The notes: generated from the sequence alone by a model not told the origin. DNA of 64,000 bases from JAWKHR01 sp041394725 (GCA_041394725.1 JAWKHR010000017.1:1-64000), one strand, 5' to 3'. Numbered from the stretch's first letter, positions 1 to 11,850 are shown. Made by a program: numbers and translations.

Positions 1-67
1 CCCCCCGCCCCGCCGCGTCGGGGGGCCCCCGCGCCACGCCGCTCACCCCCTTGCGTCCCCCCACCCA

Positions 68-1483
68 TCAGAACACCTGCACCGTCAGGGCCGACGGCGG
101 CACCACCGCGTCGTCGACGACGACGCGGAGGCGCCGCACGGGCACCGGCGCGAAACGCTCGAGCCGCGCGTAGCCGATCGTCGCGCCGGCGGCGACGTCC
201 TGCCAGACGTCGCCGCCAGCGGCCGCATCGCCCGCCGCGCGGCCCGTCGGCGCCGCGGTCTCCGACCGCTGCACGCGGAACCGCGCGACCGCCTGCCCTT
301 CCGCGATCGGCTCGGCCAGCCGGACGACGCCGACCGGCGTCGTCCGCCCGAGATCCACTTCGGCGACGGCCGTTCGCGGGTCGGTGCGCGTCCAGCGCAC
401 CGGCCGCCCGGCGGCGAGGTCCTCGGCGAAGAGCGCGGTGAGGCGGCGCCGCATCTCCAGCAGGCGGGCAACGTCCGTGTCGTGCAGCTGTCCGGCACGC
501 GTCGGCGGCACGTTCAGCAGGAGCTTCGAGTTCCGGCCGACCGACCGGAAGTAGAGATCGACCAGCCGGTCCGCCGATCGCACCCGGCCGTCCTCGGCCG
601 AGTGATGAAACCAGCCCGGCCGGATCGAGGTGTCGGCTTCGGCGGGCCGCCACACCGTGCCCGACGGATCGCCGTGCTGCAGCGCCTCGGTCACGCCCGG
701 GCCGCTCACGCCCGGTGCGGTGACGACGTCGGGATTCACCATGGACCAGTTCGGTTCACCCGCGGACCCGTTCTCGTTGCCGCACCAGCGGACGTCCGGC
801 CCCGCATCCGAGAACATCACCGCGCCCGGCTGCAGGCGCCGCACGACGCCCCAGAACTTCGGCCAGTCGTAGATCTGCCGGCGTCCGCCGGGCCCCTCGC
901 CGTTCGCCCCGTCGAACCAGACCTCGGCGAGTTCGCCGTACCCGGTGAGCAGTTCGGTGAGCTGCGCGACGTACACGTCGTTGTAGCGGGGTGAATCCCC
1001 GTAGGCGGGGTGATTCCGGTCCCACGGCGAGAGGTAGAGGCCCGGCCGCAGCCCGTCGGCGCGACACGCGTCCACGAACTCGCGCACGAGGTCCCCGTCC
1101 CCCGCGCGCCACGGGCTCGCGGCGACCGAGTGCCGCGTGGTCCGCGTCGGCCAGAGACAGAAGCCGTCGTGATGTTTCGCCGTGAGGATGGCGGCCTTCG
1201 CGCCCGCCGCCCGTGCCGCGCGCGTCCACTGCCGCGCGTCGAGGGACGAGGGGTTGAAGATCGCGGGTGACTCGGTGCCGTCTCCCCACTCCCGATCCGT
1301 GAAGGTGTTCACGCCGAAGTGGAAGAACAGCGCCAGCTCGTCCTGCTGCCAGCGCAGCTGCGCCGGCGTCGGGCGCGGCCGGGGGCGGTCCGGCGGGACC
1401 GGCGCGAACGCGCGGCCGCCGCGCGCGAATCCCATCGCGCCCAGGACCGAGGAACCGGCAAGCAGGAAGGCCCGGCGATGCAT
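68..1483 (-). CDS. Alpha-L-fucosidase, GH29 family, Tat-exported
   Basis: Probable retaining alpha-L-fucosidase that releases terminal fucose from glycans outside the cytoplasm. The 471-residue reading starts at the ATG whose product begins MHRRAFLLAGSS, a twin-arginine-type leader; upstream codons in the same frame look like non-coding extension. Family signatures follow in order: FHFGVNTF at about residues 54-61, KHHDGF at 103-108, and EVWFDGA at 187-193, where the Asp (about 191) matches the GH29 nucleophile. A beta-rich C-terminal segment follows the barrel. It stands alone, facing away from the window, and ends 67 bases from the edge; those 67 bases hold no recognisable feature. No strong Shine-Dalgarno is visible. 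The substrate cannot be told from sequence. Confidence 0.88.
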   Translation of the reverse strand: MHRRAFLLAGSSVLGAMGFARGGRAFAPVPPDRPRPRPTPAQLRWQQDELALFFHFGVNTFTDREWGDGTESPAIFNPSSLDARQWTRAARAAGAKAAILTAKHHDGFCLWPTRTTRHSVAASPWRAGDGDLVREFVDACRADGLRPGLYLSPWDRNHPAYGDSPRYNDVYVAQLTELLTGYGELAEVWFDGANGEGPGGRRQIYDWPKFWGVVRRLQPGAVMFSDAGPDVRWCGNENGSAGEPNWSMVNPDVVTAPGVSGPGVTEALQHGDPSGTVWRPAEADTSIRPGWFHHSAEDGRVRSADRLVDLYFRSVGRNSKLLLNVPPTRAGQLHDTDVARLLEMRRRLTALFAEDLAAGRPVRWTRTDPRTAVAEVDLGRTTPVGVVRLAEPIAEGQAVARFRVQRSETAAPTGRAAGDAAAGGDVWQDVAAGATIGYARLERFAPVPVRRLRVVVDDAVVPPSALTVQVF

Positions 1484-1658
1484 GCGCGTGTCGGAAGCGC
1501 CACCGTACCAGACGCCATCAGGTGGGGCAAGCGGCGCCGGCCCGTCGTGGGCCCGGAGGTCGAGCGCAGCCCGCGGACCGCCGCGCCGCCCATGGACGGC
1601 GCGTGAATCCGACGTGAACACGCGCGGTACGTCGCGCCCGCGTCCGGTCCTGGACGGT

Positions 1659-2657
1659 TCAGGCGCCGGGCACGTCCACCAGCGTCAGCGCGAACCGCGA
1701 CGCCTCGTCGATCCACTGCGCGTGCAGCCGGAAGCCGGCGGCCTCGAGCTGGCTGACGATCGCCTGCGGCTCGTACTTGTAGGAGCTCTCGGTCCAGATC
1801 GTCTCGCCGTCCCGCAGCGTCAGGTCGAGACCCGCGCGACGGATCCGGACGCGCTGCGGCCGCGCGCTCACGAGGTGCATCTCCACGCGCGACGCCTCCG
1901 CATTCCAGACCGCGCGGTGCCGGAAGCTCGGCAGATCGAAGTCCGCGTCCAGCTCGCGGTTGAGCCGCACCAGCAGGTTGCGGTTGAACGCGGCCGTCAC
2001 GCCGAGCGGGTCGTCGTAGGCCCGGAGCAGATCGGCCTCGGGCTTCACCAGATCGGCGCCGAGCAGGAACCCGTCACCGGCCCCGAGGGCTCCGCGCACC
2101 TGGCGCAGCAGCGCTGCCGCGCCCGGCGGGTCGTAGTTGCCGATGTTCGACCCGAGGAACAGCGCGAGCGTCCGTCCGTCGCCCGCGAGCGACCCGGTGA
2201 CGTCGCGCAGGCCGGCCTCGTACGTCGCCTCGTGGGCGACGACGCGGACGTGGTCGAACGCGCTGAGCGCCCGCGCCGCCGTCTCGAGCGCCGCCCGGGA
2301 GATGTCCACCAGGTGCAGGTCGAGCGGCGCCGAACGGGCCGGGCCGGACGAGACGAGGGCGGCCAGCTTGTCGCCGTTGCCGGATCCGAGCTCGACGACC
2401 CGCGCGAGCGGCCGGAGCGCGCCCAGGATTTCCGCGGCGTGCGAGGTGAGCAGGCGCGTCTCCCCCGCCGTCACGCGGTACCACGGCAGGTGGCAGATGG
2501 CGTCGAAGAGCGCCGAGCCGAGCGGGTCGTAGAGATGGCGCGACGGCAACTGGCGAGGCCGGCGTTCCAGGTAGAACCGGACGTCGGCCGCCAGCTGCGC
2601 CGTCGCCGCCTCCGGCGCCGACTCGTGCACCCGCACCCGTGCGTTGGCCGGACGCAT
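1659..2657 (-). CDS. egtD: L-histidine N-alpha-methyltransferase EgtD
   Basis: 332 residues. It would trimethylate histidine to hercynine with three S-adenosylmethionine, the first step of ergothioneine synthesis, in the cytoplasm. The DUF2260/EgtD fold is recognisable throughout: YDPLGSALFDAI near residues 43-54, the SAM-binding VVELGSGNGDK at 87-97, FLGSNIGNY at 167-175, and the C-terminal YKYEP...AGF stretch around 293-309. The ATG lies two bases after the egtB stop, so the pair is almost certainly cotranscribed and translationally coupled. The same frame stays open much further upstream, but that stretch is antisense-like overlap with egtB and is not coding. Length matches known EgtD (about 320-330 residues). 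Confidence 0.93.
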   Translation of the reverse strand: MRPANARVRVHESAPEAATAQLAADVRFYLERRPRQLPSRHLYDPLGSALFDAICHLPWYRVTAGETRLLTSHAAEILGALRPLARVVELGSGNGDKLAALVSSGPARSAPLDLHLVDISRAALETAARALSAFDHVRVVAHEATYEAGLRDVTGSLAGDGRTLALFLGSNIGNYDPPGAAALLRQVRGALGAGDGFLLGADLVKPEADLLRAYDDPLGVTAAFNRNLLVRLNRELDADFDLPSFRHRAVWNAEASRVEMHLVSARPQRVRIRRAGLDLTLRDGETIWTESSYKYEPQAIVSQLEAAGFRLHAQWIDEASRFALTLVDVPGA

Positions 2658-2659
2658 GG

Positions 2660-4009
2660 TCACGCCTGCCGCACGCAGCGGAAGCCCGCGTAGACGTACG
2701 GATACCGCGACCGGAACCAGTTGCGGAACGACGGCCGCACCAGCTCGCGGGCGGTCATCGGCGAGGCGCCCTTCATCACGTAGTGCTCGCCATCGAAGAA
2801 GTCGGCGGAATATTCCGGGTACGACGGAATCACCTCGAACCCGGGGAACGGCCCGAACACGGTGGAGGTCCACTCCCACCCGTTGCCGACGAGGTCCTCG
2901 ACGCCCCAGGCGCTGGCGCCGGCGGGATGGCTGCCGGCCGGCTGCGGATCCCACGTCACGAAGTCGTAGACGCCATGGCCGGCGACGGTCGGGTCGCTGC
3001 CCCACGGCAAGGGCCGGTCGCCCTCGGGCGCGCCAAAGGCCGCGCGCTGGAACTCCGCCTCGGTCGGCAGCCGCAGGCCACGCCACGCCGCATAGGCGTG
3101 CGCCTCGGCCTGGCTGACGTAGACCGGCCAGGCCCCCGGCAGCGACACCCGGTCGAACATGCCGCGCCAGGCCCAGGTGCCGTCCGCGTGGCGCTCCCAG
3201 AACATCGGATGCGTCAGCCCCTCGCTCTCGCGCCAGGCCCAGTCCTCGGGCCGCCACCAGCCGGCGTTCGCGTAGCCACCGGCCTCGACGAACTCCAGGA
3301 AATCCGCGTTGGTCACGTTGTGCCGCTGGATCGCGAAGCCCGGGACGTCCACGGCGTACGCGGGCCGCTCGTTGTCCCACGCGAAGGGCACGGCGCCGCG
3401 ATCCACGCCGAGCGTCGCGCGTCCGGCCGGCACGTCCACCCAGGCCTGCGCGGGCGGCGTCCCGTCCACGACGGGCGCGTAGCCCTCGGGCCGTCGCTTC
3501 TGATCGAACGGCAGGCGGTGCCACATGTAGGCGAGCGTCTCCTGGTGCATCGCCTCGTGCTCGAGGATGCCGTAGGCGGCCTCGGCGCCGTCGAGCAGCG
3601 GATGGCCGGGCTGGACGATCGGCCCCTCGCGCAGGGCCTCGATCACCTGGCGATCCGCCTCCGCGGCGAACTGCCGGACCGTCTCGCGGCTCGGCCACCG
3701 CGCCCGCGTGGCCTCGGGGCTCGCGTCGTTCGACGCCTGCGACTCGTGCGGATCGATGCCGCGCGCGAAGAGCGACTCGAGCGCCGCGTCGATGCTGGGC
3801 CGACCAAGGCCGCGCTTCACCAGGGTGTTGAAGCTGAAGCCGGGCAGGTGTCCCTCGTAGAAGACGATGGGGTGCCGGAGGGCGATCGGCTGGCTGTAGT
3901 ACGCCTCGTCCGCCAGCAGGTCGAACAGCGCCGCCGACCGCTCGCGGTTGCGGCGGTACCAGTCGAGCAGCGGACGGCGATCGAGGTCGGGCAGCGTGGC
4001 GGTGGTCAT
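2660..4009 (-). CDS. egtB: Ergothioneine sulfoxide synthase EgtB
   Basis: 449-residue non-heme iron enzyme joining a sulfur donor to hercynine with O2. An N-terminal DinB-like domain carries the metal ligands: His in YEGHLPGF (about 54) and the HxxxH of HEAMHQE (about 151 and 155), corresponding to the three-His facial triad. A C-terminal FGE-sulfatase (formylglycine-generating-like) domain includes NGWEWTSTVFGPFPG and ends in SRYPYVYAGFRCVRQA. A GGAG Shine-Dalgarno precedes the ATG. It is followed two bases later by egtD. No egtA, egtC or egtE homologue lies nearby, so the donor (cysteine or gamma-glutamylcysteine) is open. Acidobacterial EgtB from Chloracidobacterium is known to accept cysteine; applying that here is inference. 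Confidence 0.93.
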   Translation of the reverse strand: MTTATLPDLDRRPLLDWYRRNRERSAALFDLLADEAYYSQPIALRHPIVFYEGHLPGFSFNTLVKRGLGRPSIDAALESLFARGIDPHESQASNDASPEATRARWPSRETVRQFAAEADRQVIEALREGPIVQPGHPLLDGAEAAYGILEHEAMHQETLAYMWHRLPFDQKRRPEGYAPVVDGTPPAQAWVDVPAGRATLGVDRGAVPFAWDNERPAYAVDVPGFAIQRHNVTNADFLEFVEAGGYANAGWWRPEDWAWRESEGLTHPMFWERHADGTWAWRGMFDRVSLPGAWPVYVSQAEAHAYAAWRGLRLPTEAEFQRAAFGAPEGDRPLPWGSDPTVAGHGVYDFVTWDPQPAGSHPAGASAWGVEDLVGNGWEWTSTVFGPFPGFEVIPSYPEYSADFFDGEHYVMKGASPMTARELVRPSFRNWFRSRYPYVYAGFRCVRQA

Positions 4010-4110
4010 GAGCGACTCCAGACAGGACCGGGTTCAGTGCAGCGCGCCGGGTTCCGAGTGCTGCGGGGGAGCATCACCATCTTGTCGTACCTCGCGCCGG
4101 CGCGCGACCC

Positions 4111-5460
4111 TCAGCGCACGAGGTGCGGGACGTCGGACGCATGGGTCGGATACGCCCAGATCGCGTCGGCGAGGTCCTCCACCGGAACGCGCTGGCGCAT
4201 GGCCAGCGCAAACAGGTTGATCAGCTCGTCGGCGCCGGGCCCCAGCAGGTGCGCGCCGAGCACCCGGCGCGATCGCCGCTCGACGAGCACCTTCGAACGC
4301 GACACGGACTCGCCCAGGCGTCTCGTGGAATACCACGCGGATGTGTCGATCGCGTGTACGTCCACCTCGTGTCCGCGCTGGCGCGCCTCGGCCTCGCCGA
4401 GGCCGACCCGCGCCAGCGGCGGCAGCGTGTACACCGCGCTCGGCACGACCGTGTAGTCCGGCGTCCGCGCGCCGGCGTCGAGCAACCCGTCCGCGAGGAT
4501 GCGGGCCTCGTAGCCGGCGACCGGCGTCAGCGGAGGGCCGCCGGAGGCCGCGCAGTCCCCGGCCGCGAACACGCGCGGGTTCGACACGCTGCGAAACGCC
4601 TCGTCCACGATCACGCCCTGCCGGCCGACGTCCACGCCGCCCGCGGCGCAATCGAGCGCCTCCAGGTCGGGCACCCGCCCCGCGCCGTGGACGACCAGAG
4701 CCGCGTCCACCGCGGCGCCGCCCCTCGCGCGTACGCGGAACCCGTCGCCGTCGCGCGCCACGGCGTCCACCTCCGTGCCCAGCCGCACGTCCACGCCGAT
4801 CGCGCGCGTGCGCGCCACGAGCGCGTCGACCAGGTCCGGCTCGAAGGCGGCCAGCGGCCGGTCGTCGCCGTGAAGGATCGTCACGCGGGCCCCGGCGCGC
4901 GCCGCGACGTGGGCGAACTCGAACGAGATGAACCCGCCCCCCACGAACGCAATCGAGGCAGGCAGGGTCGGCAGATCGAGGAACGCGTCGCTCGTCACGA
5001 GCAGGTCGGCGCCGTCGATCGGCAGGCGCACCGGCGTGGCGCCGGTGGCAATCACGATGGCGCGCGCCGCCTCCACGGCCTCGCCGCCGACGTCGAGGCT
5101 CGAGGGCCCCGTGAACCGCGCGGTGCCATGAAACACGACGATGCCCTGCCTGCGGAGCGACGCCTCGCGCTGCTCCGGCACGGGATCCGTGAAGGTGCGC
5201 TTGAAGCGCATGAGCGCGCCCCAGTCGAGGGCGAGCGATCCCGTGGCGACGCCCTTGCCGTCGAGGTTGCGCGCCGCGTCGATCGCCGCGGCCACGCCGA
5301 CCAGGATCTTCTTCGGGTCGCAGCCGCGCAGCGCGCACGTGCCCCCGAGAGGACCGGACTCGACCAGCGCCACCGACCAGCCGGCGGAACGGCACCGTCC
5401 GGCGACGGTCGCGGCGGCTGCGCCCGACCCGATGACGACGAGATCGAAGGTGTGCGGCAT
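4111..5460 (-). CDS. FAD-dependent pyridine nucleotide-disulfide oxidoreductase
   Basis: 449 residues, cytoplasmic, glutathione reductase/mercuric reductase-like fold. An N-terminal FAD Rossmann motif (VVIGSGAAAA, about residues 8-17) is followed by the redox-active disulfide GGTCALRGCDPKK, with Cys about 42 and 47. A second NAD(P)H-binding Rossmann region (FVGGGFISFEFA) and the late FAD motif VFAAGDCA come next. The C-terminus reads YPTHASD where glutathione reductases have HPTxxE, so the usual proton-relay His is displaced. The substrate is therefore unknown, and glutathione or mercury specificity should not be assumed. The ATG giving MPHTFDL was chosen over longer in-frame starts because a TACGGT box sits six bases upstream, suggesting a leaderless message. 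Confidence 0.85.
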   Translation of the reverse strand: MPHTFDLVVIGSGAAAATVAGRCRSAGWSVALVESGPLGGTCALRGCDPKKILVGVAAAIDAARNLDGKGVATGSLALDWGALMRFKRTFTDPVPEQREASLRRQGIVVFHGTARFTGPSSLDVGGEAVEAARAIVIATGATPVRLPIDGADLLVTSDAFLDLPTLPASIAFVGGGFISFEFAHVAARAGARVTILHGDDRPLAAFEPDLVDALVARTRAIGVDVRLGTEVDAVARDGDGFRVRARGGAAVDAALVVHGAGRVPDLEALDCAAGGVDVGRQGVIVDEAFRSVSNPRVFAAGDCAASGGPPLTPVAGYEARILADGLLDAGARTPDYTVVPSAVYTLPPLARVGLGEAEARQRGHEVDVHAIDTSAWYSTRRLGESVSRSKVLVERRSRRVLGAHLLGPGADELINLFALAMRQRVPVEDLADAIWAYPTHASDVPHLVR

Positions 5461-5466
5461 CCGTCC

Positions 5467-5472
5467 ACCGTA
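5467..5472 (-). promoter_or_regulatory. Extended -10-like box TACGGT before the flavin oxidoreductase
   Basis: On the minus strand TGCTACGGT lies six bases before the ATG at 5460. The TGn extension and the spacing suggest a start site at or next to the ATG, that is, a leaderless transcript. The same TGCTACG core recurs before the genes at 8078 and 14664. No clear -35 box was seen. Confidence 0.4.
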
Positions 5473-5482
5473 GCACCCGGCG

Positions 5483-5502
5483 CCGCGGGGGGAAACCCGC
5501 GG
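5483..5502. terminator. GC hairpin downstream of the DPP IV-type peptidase
   Basis: Perfect 7-bp inverted repeat CCGCGGG/CCCGCGG with a six-base GGGAAA loop, about 90 bases past the stop codon of the peptidase gene ending at 5589 and just before the next gene's promoter. There is no T-run, so it would be a non-canonical or Rho-assisted terminator; it may only be a chance GC palindrome. Confidence 0.3.
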
Positions 5503-5588
5503 GGGGCCGGGAACGGTCAACGGACTGTGATGCCGGTGTCGGGGCCGGGGTTACCGTCCGGCCGGTCGCCGCCGGCCCGCCGGGGCCG

Positions 5589-8078
<2,490 letters not shown>

Positions 8079-8135
8079 GGCGGTCGGTCCTTTCGCCACA
8101 GCGGGGTTCGCGGGGACTGCTCGTGGAACGGGCGA

Positions 8136-8141
8136 ATCGTA
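8136..8141 (-). promoter_or_regulatory. Extended -10-like TGCTACGAT before the DPP IV-type peptidase
   Basis: On the minus strand TGCTACGAT lies about 57 bases before the ATG at 8078. Immediately upstream is a small hairpin (CGTCAGG/CCTGACG, 8147-8165). The shared TGCTACG core with 5472 and 14627 supports a real promoter element; no -35 box was recognised. Confidence 0.4.
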
Positions 8142-8209
8142 GCACGCGTCAGGGAAGACCTGACGTGCGTGCGCGTGGGGCTTATGGGGCTATTCGCGTG
8201 GGGAGGGCG

Positions 8210-8574
8210 TGAAGGGGATGGAGGGCATGAAGGGGTGGCCGTGATGCGTGTCCTGATCGACATGAAGGACTGTGGAGGAATTGAATGCCATGAAGGGCAC
8301 CGGCGTGTGTCCCTGCGGCACCTGCGCGAGGCCGTACGCAGGATCGAGAGTCCGGCGGGGGGCTGCAGAACCGGACTCTCGATCCTGCGTACGGCCTCAC
8401 GCAGGCGGCCGGCCGAATCGGCCGGCCGGGCGAGCTTCGCTCGCCTGCCGTCAGAGACACCTGTCAGACGCGGCCAGCCTTCATGAGCTTCACTGGCTTC
8501 ACCACCTTCATGTCAACCCAGACAAGTCGCGCAGGCACGTGCTTCACGGCCTCCAGCCCCTTCATGTCCTTCAC
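8210..8574. repeat. Composite palindromic intergenic element, copy A
   Basis: From left to right: a left arm rich in TGAAGG units (8210-8296); a link containing GTGTGTCCCTGCGGCACCTG; a 28-bp perfect hairpin (8328-8398); a GGCCGGCC-type palindrome (8406-8428); a GGCGAGC-TTC-GCTCGCC hairpin (8429-8445); a link with GACACCTGTCAGACG; and a right arm rich in CCTTCA/TTCATG units (8479-8574). The right arm is largely the inverse of the left, with an approximate terminal inverted repeat around 8241-8268 and 8505-8538 sharing GACATGAAGG. It accounts for most of the gene-free stretch between the peptidase start and PadR. Short reading frames through it are not credible genes. It is nearly identical in architecture to copy B. 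Confidence 0.85.
8328..8398. repeat. Core hairpin of element A
   Basis: Arms 8328-8355 and 8371-8398 are exact reverse complements (28 bp, beginning GAGGCCGTACGCAGG), with a 15-base G-rich loop. Pairing extends seven more positions outward with one mismatch (8321-8405). It could form a very stable RNA hairpin on either strand, or a cruciform. Confidence 0.9.
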
Positions 8575-8590
8575 CCGCCATGGACATGAG

Positions 8591-8614
8591 ATTACTATTC
8601 GGATGTAATATAAA
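8591..8614 (+). promoter_or_regulatory. AT-rich promoter/operator of the PadR-ADOP pair
   Basis: An isolated AT-rich patch in very GC-rich DNA contains ATTAC-N9-GTAAT (8591-8609), overlapping TAATATAAAT (8606-8615), which resembles a -10 region. An inverted repeat at this place is what a self-regulating PadR dimer would bind; that use is inferred from PadR biology. Confidence 0.5.
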
Positions 8615-8656
8615 TACCCATGCGCCGGACGATTCCTCGCGGAATTCGAACTCTAC

Positions 8657-8953
8657 GTGATGCTCGCGGTGGCCAGGCTCGGCGACGAGGCGTACGGCGC
8701 CTCGATCCGCCGCGAGATCGAACACCGAACGGGACGGCCCGTGTCGGTCGGCGCGCTCTACGCCACGCTCGGGCGCCTCGGCGACAAGGGCCTGGTCCGG
8801 TTCCGGGTGTCGGCGCCGGAACCCACGCGCGGTGGGCGGTCGCGCAAGCACTGCGCGCTCACGCCCGCGGGCCGGGCGGCGCTCCGGCACTCGACGAACA
8901 TGCTCACCCGCATGATGGACGGCGTCACGGTCGCCGGGAGATCCGATCGATGA
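8657..8953 (+). CDS. PadR family transcriptional regulator (start uncertain)
   Basis: At least 98 residues of a PadR winged-helix repressor, recognisable from LAVARLGDEAYGASIRREIE, the GALYATLGRLGDKGLV recognition helix region and the wing with GRSRKHCALTPAGRAAL. The annotated start is GTG 8657. Family similarity continues upstream in the same frame (FLAEFELY, 8633-8656), where no start codon exists before the stop at 8606. An ATG at 8620 is out of frame by one base, so a single-base indel between 8620 and 8640 probably hides the true start. The stop codon overlaps the ATG of the next gene (ATGA), the coupled regulator-permease arrangement common in Acidobacteriota. Confidence 0.8.
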   Translation: MMLAVARLGDEAYGASIRREIEHRTGRPVSVGALYATLGRLGDKGLVRFRVSAPEPTRGGRSRKHCALTPAGRAALRHSTNMLTRMMDGVTVAGRSDR

Positions 8954-11728
8954 CGCCGCCCGCCCTGACACCACGCGTCCCGGGGATCGCGCGCCGGCTG
9001 ATCGCGCTCGTGACGCCGCCCGGGGACCGACCGTTCGTGCTGGCCGACCTCGCCGACGAGTACGGGCGGCTCCGCGACGAGCGGGGATGGTGGGTGGCAC
9101 GCCGGTGGTACTGGCGGCAGGCGCTCGCGGCCGTCCGCCCGGGACTCGGCCGTCGCCTCGCCGGATCCACGGCGCGCGCGCGCGCGGCCGTGTGGCGCCG
9201 GCCCGCCGGCCTCGGCGCGGACGTGCGGTACGCGGCCCGCCGGCTCCGCGAGGCACCGCTCGTCGCCGTCGTCACCGTGACCTCGCTCGGCGTCGGCATC
9301 GGCGCGGCCACCACGGTGCTTCTCGGTGGCGAACGGCCTGCTGTTCCGCACCTCGCCGGCCATCGCGGATCCGGCGGGCGTCCTGTCGATCTACACCGTG
9401 CCGCAGTCGGACCCCGTGTTCGGCCAGACCTCGTTCCCCGACTTCGTCACCCTCGACACCCAGGTCGCGTCGCTCGAGACCGTCGCCGCGATGCGCGTCG
9501 GCGCGGTGACGCTCGGCGACGGCCCGGCGGGCCGGCCGGTCATGGTCGAGATCGTGAGCACGCGCTTCTTCGACGTGCTCGGCGTCCGCCCGGCGCTGGG
9601 CCGCCTGTTCTCGGACGAGGAGACCCGCCCGGGTCTGGCGCAGCCCGTCGCGATCGTGAGTCACGACTTCTGGCAGCACACGCTCGGCGGGAGGCCGGAC
9701 GTGCTCGGCACCGAGGTCCGGCTCGACGGCCGGCGATTCACGATCGTCGGCGTCGCGCCGAAGGGCCTGCGGGGGCGGCTGGCCGAGATGACGGTCGCGG
9801 CGTGGGTCCCCGCCGGGCTGCCGGGTGGCTTCTACCATGCGACCGACCGGGAGATTCGCGATCGATCCGACCGGGAGTATGCCGTGCTCGCCCGCGCCCG
9901 GCCCGGCGTCTCCGTCGATCAGGTCGCCGCCGAACTCGCGGTGCTCGGCCGCCGCCTGCACGCCGAGTACGGCGACCAGTGGGAGGACGAACGCGACGAA
10001 CCGCTCGCCTTCCGCGTGGTCGCCGGCAACCCGGGTCTGCTGCCGCCCGAGTTCACGACCGCGCTGGCGGCCACCGCGGCGGTCGCGCTGGCCGGCGCCG
10101 CCCTGGTCCTGCTGATCGCGTGCTCGAACGTCGCGGGCCTCCTGCTCGCGCAGGCGCATGATCGCCGGCAGGAGATCGCGCTGCGCTCGGCGCTCGGCGC
10201 GGGTCGCGGCCGCCTGGTGCACATGCTGATGGTGGAAAGCGGGTGGCTTGCCCTGGCCGGCGGCGCCGCGGGGCTCCTGGCGGCGCGCGCCGGCGTGGCG
10301 GCCATCGGCTCCGTCGCGCTGCCCATGGGGGCGCCCCTCGAGTTCGACTTCAGCCTCGACTGGCGCGTGCTCGTCTTCGCCCTGGGCGTCTCGGCGATCG
10401 CGTGCGTCGCCTTCGGTCTTCTGCCGGCGCTCACCGGCTCGCGCGCCGACCTGGTGCCCGCGCTGAAGGCCGGGCACGACGCGCCGCCCGGGAGGCGGTC
10501 CCTCGGCTTCCGCCGCGCGCTCGTCGTCGCGCAGGTCACCGCGTCGGTGGTCCTTCTGGTCGGCGCCGGTCTCGCCCTGCGGTCGGCCCGGACGGCCCTC
10601 GGCGCCGACCTTGGGTTCGACCCGGATCGGGTGGCGGTCGTGTCGAAGGCCCTGTCCTTCGATCCGGAGGTCGCCCCCGAGACGATGGTGCGGTTCCGCG
10701 ATCTGGCGGCGCGGATCGCGTCGCATCCCGAGGTGGAGTCGGTGGCGCTCTCGACCGCGGTCGAGCGGGTCTTCGACGACCTGACCATCGCCGACGTCAG
10801 GCCGGACAGCGTCGCGCCTGGCGACGACGAACCGCGGCCCGTCCGCATGAACGCGGTCGATCCGGGATACCTCTCCATGCTGCACCTGGACGTCGTCGCC
10901 GGCCGCGCGCTGACGCCGGAGGATCGGCTCGGCTCGGAGCGTGTCGCGCTCGTCAACGAAGCCTACGCGTCGCGCCACTGGCCGGGACAGCCGGCCGTCG
11001 GACATACGCTGCACGTGGCCTCCGTGCGGACTCTCGGGATGCCGGTTCGGCGGCAGGAAGACCGGTTGACCGTGGTGGGCGTCGTCCGCGATCCCGACGG
11101 TCCGAGCGCGCCGGACGGCGATTCGGAACTGAGCGCAGCGAGCCTCGTCGGCGTCTCGCCGCGGATCTGGGTACCGCTGTCCCAGCACCCGTCGAACACG
11201 GTCGTGATTCATGCCAGGGCCAGGCAGGACGCGGCGTCGCTCGTCCCCATCCTGCGGGAGGAAGCGGGGACCGACGACGTCCCGCTCATCGCCGCCCAGC
11301 CGCTGGCGCAGCTGATCTCGTATCCGCTGGTCGTGCAGCGGACGACCGGGCGCGTCATGCGCTGGGCTGGGGCGTTCGCGCTGGCGCTGTCGTTTCTCGG
11401 GATCTACGGGATCGTCTCGTTCACCGTGACACAGCGGTCGCGCGAGATGGCGATCCGCAAAGCCATGGGCGCCAGGTCCGACCAGGTCGTCCGCGGGGTG
11501 ATGCGGCACGGCGTGGTCCTGGCGCTCTGGGGCGTCGGCCTCGGCCTGGCCATCGTCGCGCCGCTCTCGTGGCTGGTCGATCGGAAGCTGGCGACGATTC
11601 ACCCGATGGACCCGGTCGCCTTCGGTGGCGGCGTCGCGGTGATCCTGCTCGCCTCGCTCGTCGCGAGCGTCCTGCCGGCTCGACGCCTGGCGACCGTCGA
11701 TCCGATGGCGGTGCTGCGCGACGAGTAG
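8950..11728 (+). pseudogene. ADOP-type FtsX/MacB permease, frameshifted near 9319
   Basis: Acidobacterial duplicated orphan permease: a large ABC-permease-like membrane protein with no ATPase partner nearby. Start ATG 8950 gives an N-terminal cytoplasmic prefix (IARRLIALVTPPGDRPF...ADEYGRLRDERG), then the first membrane helix (VAVVTVTSLGVGIGAATTV). There the frame breaks: one extra base near 9319 separates it from the in-frame continuation (SVANGLLFRTSPAI...) running to the stop at 11728. With the base removed the protein is about 925 residues, with a MacB-like periplasmic domain, a central FtsX block (SNVAGLLLAQAHDRRQEIALR) and a C-terminal FtsX block (FLGIYGIVSFTVTQRSREMA). Everything downstream is well conserved, so this is either a recent lesion or a sequencing error. 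Translation is coupled to PadR. Confidence 0.85.
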
Positions 11729-11781
11729 TGCGACCGTGGTCAGGCCGTGAACGGGACCATGGCGGCTCGGCGCCCGCCGAC

Positions 11782-11850
11782 AACGTCACGGCGCCCGGTG
11801 CCAGCGTCACGGTGTCCGGCCGCCGGCGTCACGGTGTCCGCCTGCCGGTG
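11782..11850. repeat. Three imperfect tandem copies of a CGTCACGG-type 21-22 bp unit
   Basis: After the permease stop, units beginning CGTCACGGCGCCCGG, CGTCACGGTGTCCGG and CGTCACGGTGTCCGC follow one another and run into the left terminal inverted repeat of element B. They are non-coding as far as can be seen. Confidence 0.6.

Noticed and set aside
1..67. G/C runs at the window start as a hairpin or gene end
   Set aside because: The runs of C and G can pair but show no defined stem and no reading frame.
1182..2693. Long plus-strand open frame of about 500 codons
   Set aside because: It is antisense to the fucosidase and egtD, is Arg/Pro-rich low complexity, and arises from high GC content. 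Similar long antisense frames over most genes here were rejected for the same reason.
4111..5460. Mercuric reductase
   Set aside because: No HMA domain, no C-terminal Cys pair and no mer genes.
8328..8398. Intrinsic terminator interpretation of the core hairpins
   Set aside because: Stems far exceed terminator length, there is no T-run on either side, and some elements lie between a gene start and an unrelated gene. A role in 3' end formation is not excluded but is not shown.
8272..8589. Short reading frames inside element A
   Set aside because: They run through inverted repeats on both strands, have no Shine-Dalgarno and share peptides only because copies A and B share DNA.
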